Shown in pieces: positions 5,127 to 7,486 of a stretch of DNA of 7,486 nt. Position 1 is the first letter of the stretch. Every line of letters starts with the position of its first letter. The stretch lies in the NCBI GenBank assembly GCA_030624355.1, contig JAUXKG010000108.1, positions 1-7,486 on the forward strand, given 5' to 3'. The notes under the pieces were generated by a model that did not search any database, was not told where the DNA came from, and saw only the letters and a list, made by a program, of their open reading frames with translations. A program made the position numbers and the translations under genes. The DNA is from Acidobacteriota bacterium. Its GTDB lineage: Bacteria > Acidobacteriota > UBA6911 > RPQK01 > JADFOI01.

Positions 5127-7180
5127 AGCAGTTTTTTTACTGCCTCTGAAGTGGTGGCTGGCTCCCGGCAACTGTAGTTTTCACAGATATAGAGCGTGGC
5201 CTGGCTGTCTCCGGCGGTTTTTCCCTGCAGCAAGGGGATCTTCCGGCCCAATTCGAGATCGACCTCCTCTGCCATGGTCACCACTTTGTTGGGCAGGAAG
5301 CGGTCTCGGACCGCTTGCAGGAGATCGTTTCTCTGGGCCGGTCTGCCCACAGCAGCGATCTCTACCACTGGACCAAAGAAGAAGTCGGCTGCCTGCAGCC
5401 AGTATCCGAAGGCCGACGGATACTGGGGAAGGATTCGGGCCACTTGCTGCAACATTCGCCCAGCTCGATCTCGATAGTCCGGTTTTCCCAGCAGCACCGC
5501 CAGCTTCAGAAGGTTCAGGCAGCTGACCGAATTGCCACTGGGGGTGGCATTGTCCATGAACTCTCGGTGGCGGACCAGCAGTTCCTCGTGGTCGCGGGAG
5601 GTGAAGTAGAAGCTGTTCTGCTCCGAATCCCAGAAAAGCTCCAGCTGCTGTTCCATAAGCTGGCCGGCTTTCTCCAGCCAGGCGGCGTCACCAGTAGACT
5701 GATAGATTGCCAGCCATCCTTCGATCACCTGTGCGTAGTCTTCCAGGTAGGCGTTCAAATGAGCCTTCCCGTCTTTCCAGCTGCGGAGCAATCTGTCCTC
5801 CACCAGCATTTCTGAGGCTAGAAACTCGGCATTGTGCACAGCTGTCTGCAACAGGTTCTGATCCTTCAGGACAAAAGCAGCATCGGCAAAGGCTGTGAGC
5901 ATCATGCCGTTCCAGGCGGCCAGAACCTTGTCATCCAGGCCCGGCCGGATCCGTGTCTCTCGTTGCCCGAAGAGCTTTTGCCGACCGCCGTCCAGCTGCT
6001 GCTTCAAGTCTTCCGGAGATATGCCGAGAGATTCCGAGAAGGACTTCAGCTCTCGCCGGTGGTGGAGTATGTTTTTCCCTTCGAAGTTTCCGCCAGAGCT
6101 CACATCGAAGTAGTCGCCGAAGACCTGAGCCTTCTCCTTTCCCAAGAGGGCCTCCACTTCCTCCGGTGTCCAGACATAGAATTTGCCTTCTTCCCCCTCG
6201 CTGTCAGCGTCCTGGGCCGAGTAGAAACCACCGGCTTCGTCCTGCATCTCACGCCCCACCCATCCCAGGGTCTCCTCCACAATCTCCCGGTAATAGGGAT
6301 CTCCGGTCACCTGATAGGCTTCCAGATAGACCCTGGAGAGCAGTGCATTGTCGTAGAGCATTTTTTCAAAATGGGGCACCAGCCACCGTTCGTCCACCGA
6401 ATAGCGGTGAAATCCTCCTCCCAGTTGGTCATAGATTCCCCCGTGAGCCATCTCATCCAGGCTGAGCTTAACCATGCTCAGCACCGTCTTTGGTTCTGCC
6501 CGGCTCTGATAGCGAAGCAGGAAGCTCAGGGCCATGGCACCGGGAAACTTGGGAGCTTCTCCAAAGCCACCGTGGTGGTGGTCAAACTGCGACAGCAGAG
6601 CCGAATAGGCCTCATCCAAAGAGGACTCCTTGAGCTCGGCCTCTCCCTGGCCCCATTGGCTGGCCTGGTTCAGTCGCTGGACAATCCCTTCTCTGTCTTT
6701 CTCAATCTCCGGGCGTCGGATCTTGTAGGTATCGGCCATAGCTTGAAGCAGTCGCTTGAATCCCGGTCTGCCGTAGTAGTCTTCCGGAGGGAAGTAGGTG
6801 CCTCCGTAGAAGGGCACCAGATCCGGAGTCAGAAAAACAGTTAGCGGCCAGCCTCCGCTGCCGGTCGTCATCTGGACAAAATTCATGTAGATGGCATCCA
6901 GGTCGGGACGCTCTTCCCGGTCCACCTTGATGTTGATGAAGTGTTCATTCATCAGACCGGCGATTTCCTCATTTTCAAAGGATTCATGCTCCATGACATG
7001 GCACCAGTGGCAGGCCGAATAGCCGATACTCAACAGAATGGCCTTGTCCTCTTCACGGGCCGCCTGCAGCGCTTCTTCGTCCCAGGAATGCCAATCCACC
7101 GGATTGTGGGCGTGCTGTTGAAGGTAGGGGCTACTGGTCCGTATCAAGCGATTGGTGTGCTGGGTCTTCTGATCGGACAT
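5102..7180 (-). CDS. YyaL/SPATA20-type thioredoxin-domain protein (DUF255) with (alpha/alpha) barrel
   Basis: The 692-aa product matches the widespread family of B. subtilis YyaL and human SPATA20; its reaction is unknown. An N-terminal thioredoxin-like domain (about 1-165) begins with NRLIRTSSPYLQQHAHNPVDW and holds a CHWC motif (C57-C60) in SIGYSACHWCHVMEHESF, followed by VDREERPDLD, GGWPLTVFLTPD and GGTYFPP. The rest resembles the six-hairpin glycosidase / epimerase fold, with GGFGEAPKFP (204-213), GGGFHRYSVDERWLVPHFEKMLYDN (254-278), GGFYSAQDADSEGEEGKFYVWTPEE and DNATPSGNS. No signal peptide, so probably cytoplasmic. ATG 7180 was chosen because family members start about 10 residues before NRLI. 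ATG 7198 and GTG 7234 are in frame, but the GTG would add residues encoded by heptamer repeats, and none has a clear Shine-Dalgarno. It converges on rdgB with a 74-nt gap; no intrinsic terminator is evident. Confidence 0.93.
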   Translation of the reverse strand: MSDQKTQHTNRLIRTSSPYLQQHAHNPVDWHSWDEEALQAAREEDKAILLSIGYSACHWCHVMEHESFENEEIAGLMNEHFINIKVDREERPDLDAIYMNFVQMTTGSGGWPLTVFLTPDLVPFYGGTYFPPEDYYGRPGFKRLLQAMADTYKIRRPEIEKDREGIVQRLNQASQWGQGEAELKESSLDEAYSALLSQFDHHHGGFGEAPKFPGAMALSFLLRYQSRAEPKTVLSMVKLSLDEMAHGGIYDQLGGGFHRYSVDERWLVPHFEKMLYDNALLSRVYLEAYQVTGDPYYREIVEETLGWVGREMQDEAGGFYSAQDADSEGEEGKFYVWTPEEVEALLGKEKAQVFGDYFDVSSGGNFEGKNILHHRRELKSFSESLGISPEDLKQQLDGGRQKLFGQRETRIRPGLDDKVLAAWNGMMLTAFADAAFVLKDQNLLQTAVHNAEFLASEMLVEDRLLRSWKDGKAHLNAYLEDYAQVIEGWLAIYQSTGDAAWLEKAGQLMEQQLELFWDSEQNSFYFTSRDHEELLVRHREFMDNATPSGNSVSCLNLLKLAVLLGKPDYRDRAGRMLQQVARILPQYPSAFGYWLQAADFFFGPVVEIAAVGRPAQRNDLLQAVRDRFLPNKVVTMAEEVDLELGRKIPLLQGKTAGDSQATLYICENYSCREPATTSEAVKKLLHGLTNTD

Positions 7181-7210
7181 GGGTTGAGATTCTACCATGA
7201 TAGGAAGAAG

Positions 7211-7231
7211 TAACTGACAACTGACAGCTGA
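7211..7231 (+). repeat. Second heptamer array, three CARCTGA-type units
   Basis: TAACTGA (7211), CAACTGA (7218) and CAGCTGA (7225) are in the same phase pattern and the same + orientation as the array at 5014-5069. They lie 31 bp upstream of the chosen start of the minus-strand YyaL-type gene, inside what would be its 5' leader. The two arrays therefore bracket that gene as direct repeats about 2.2 kb apart. Confidence 0.85.
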
Positions 7232-7290
7232 CACGGAACTGAAGCGAGATTTCGAGGTTTAAGTCAAATGACCGGGGCGCTCGGCAGTTC

Positions 7291-7486
7291 CTACTGGTCA
7301 GCCCGTCCCGGAATAGCGGTGAAGGTGGTCAGGATCGGTATATCGGTGTCATCCTGCAACAGCACGGCCACGGCCAGGGCCACGTCGCTCTCTACCGTGA
7401 GGCTTCCGGTCATCTCCTCGACACCCGATGCGCCACTGAAAAAAGCGGAATCGGTCACGAAACCGGCCACCACCTCACCTGTTGCC
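7291..7486 (-). CDS. C-terminal end of a probable secreted protein of unknown function (5' truncated by the window)
   Basis: On the minus strand the frame is open from the window edge (7485) to TAG at 7291-7293, giving 64 visible residues that begin ATGEVVAGFVTDSAFF. A GTG at 7473 is in frame, but the frame stays open upstream, so this is more likely the tail of a longer gene. The sequence is rich in short beta strands and small residues: FFSGASGVEEMTGSLTVESDVALAVAVLLQ, then PILTTFTAIP. I recall similar endings (a gain-of-strand phrase such as GSL.I.S..PLAV..L, then LTT.PV.P) on large extracellular proteins of Acidobacteriota. No function can be given. The base after its stop is about 57 nt from the heptamer array, and it is codirectional with the YyaL-type gene downstream. 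Confidence 0.5.
   Translation of the reverse strand, partial: ATGEVVAGFVTDSAFFSGASGVEEMTGSLTVESDVALAVAVLLQDDTDIPILTTFTAIPGRADQ

Noticed and set aside
5132..5138. Run of seven A residues on the minus strand, considered as a programmed frameshift site
   Set aside because: The codons read GTA AAA AAA CTG, so the A AAA AAC heptamer is not in the X XXY YYZ phase needed for -1 slippage, and the gene ends normally 10 codons later.
5128..5143. Small hairpin GCAGT / ACTGC with a T-rich loop, considered as terminator
   Set aside because: The stem is only 5 bp, the T run is in the loop and not after the stem, and it lies within the coding end of the YyaL-type gene.
5834..6844. A 336-residue open frame on the + strand inside the YyaL-type gene
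   Set aside because: It is antisense to a well-supported gene with many conserved family motifs, and its translation shows no recognisable domain. High-GC codon use on the minus strand explains the open frame.
7181..7234. Upstream in-frame starts (GTG 7234, ATG 7198) for the YyaL-type gene
   Set aside because: The GTG extension is encoded by heptamer repeat DNA, and neither extension fits the usual family N-terminus; kept only as alternatives.
7262..7267. TTGACT on the minus strand as a -35 element for the YyaL-type gene
   Set aside because: No acceptable -10 hexamer occurs at 16-19 bp spacing, so I do not call a promoter.

Overview
This window looks like chromosomal core sequence from a diderm (LPS-making) bacterium of moderately high GC, most likely an Acidobacteriota member. 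lpxC implies an outer membrane with lipid A. The partial LolA-like protein at the left edge and the surface-protein tail at the right edge both resemble proteins I associate with Acidobacteriota. The lineage is an inference from protein style; no rRNA gene is present.

Layout, left to right. At 2-358 (+) is the C-terminal part of a LolA-like / lipoprotein-sorting-like protein. At 359-546 is an intergenic region with two inverted repeats and two extended -10-like promoter elements. At 547-1419 (+) is lpxC. After a 75-nt gap holding a perfect TATAAT comes a compact four-gene block on the + strand: a secreted N-acetylmuramoyl-L-alanine amidase (1495-3069), a membrane-anchored GerMN-domain protein (3066-3647), RNase PH (3659-4456, rph) and the dITP/XTP pyrophosphatase (4410-5027, rdgB). 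Its junctions are a 4-bp ATGA overlap, an 11-nt gap and a 47-bp overlap, which suggests one transcript. The order gerM-rph-rdgB also occurs in Bacillus subtilis (gerM-rph-ysnA).

Converging on this block from the right is a minus-strand gene for a YyaL/SPATA20-type thioredoxin-domain protein (7180-5102). The short gap between the two convergent genes is almost entirely simple repeats: seven CARCTRA heptamers, then four copies of AATCCGTGT. These repeats encode the last residues and the stop codon of both genes. Three more heptamers, in the same orientation, lie just upstream of the YyaL-type gene, so this gene is bracketed by the same repeat family. At the right edge (7291-7486, -) is the C-terminal end of a probable secreted protein of unknown function.

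Functionally the left two thirds is an envelope neighbourhood (lipid A synthesis, murein hydrolysis, a periplasmic GerMN protein) joined to RNA 3'-end maturation and nucleotide-pool cleaning. I see no mobile-element gene, CRISPR array, tRNA, rRNA or defence system. The repeat-bounded gene ends are the least ordinary part.
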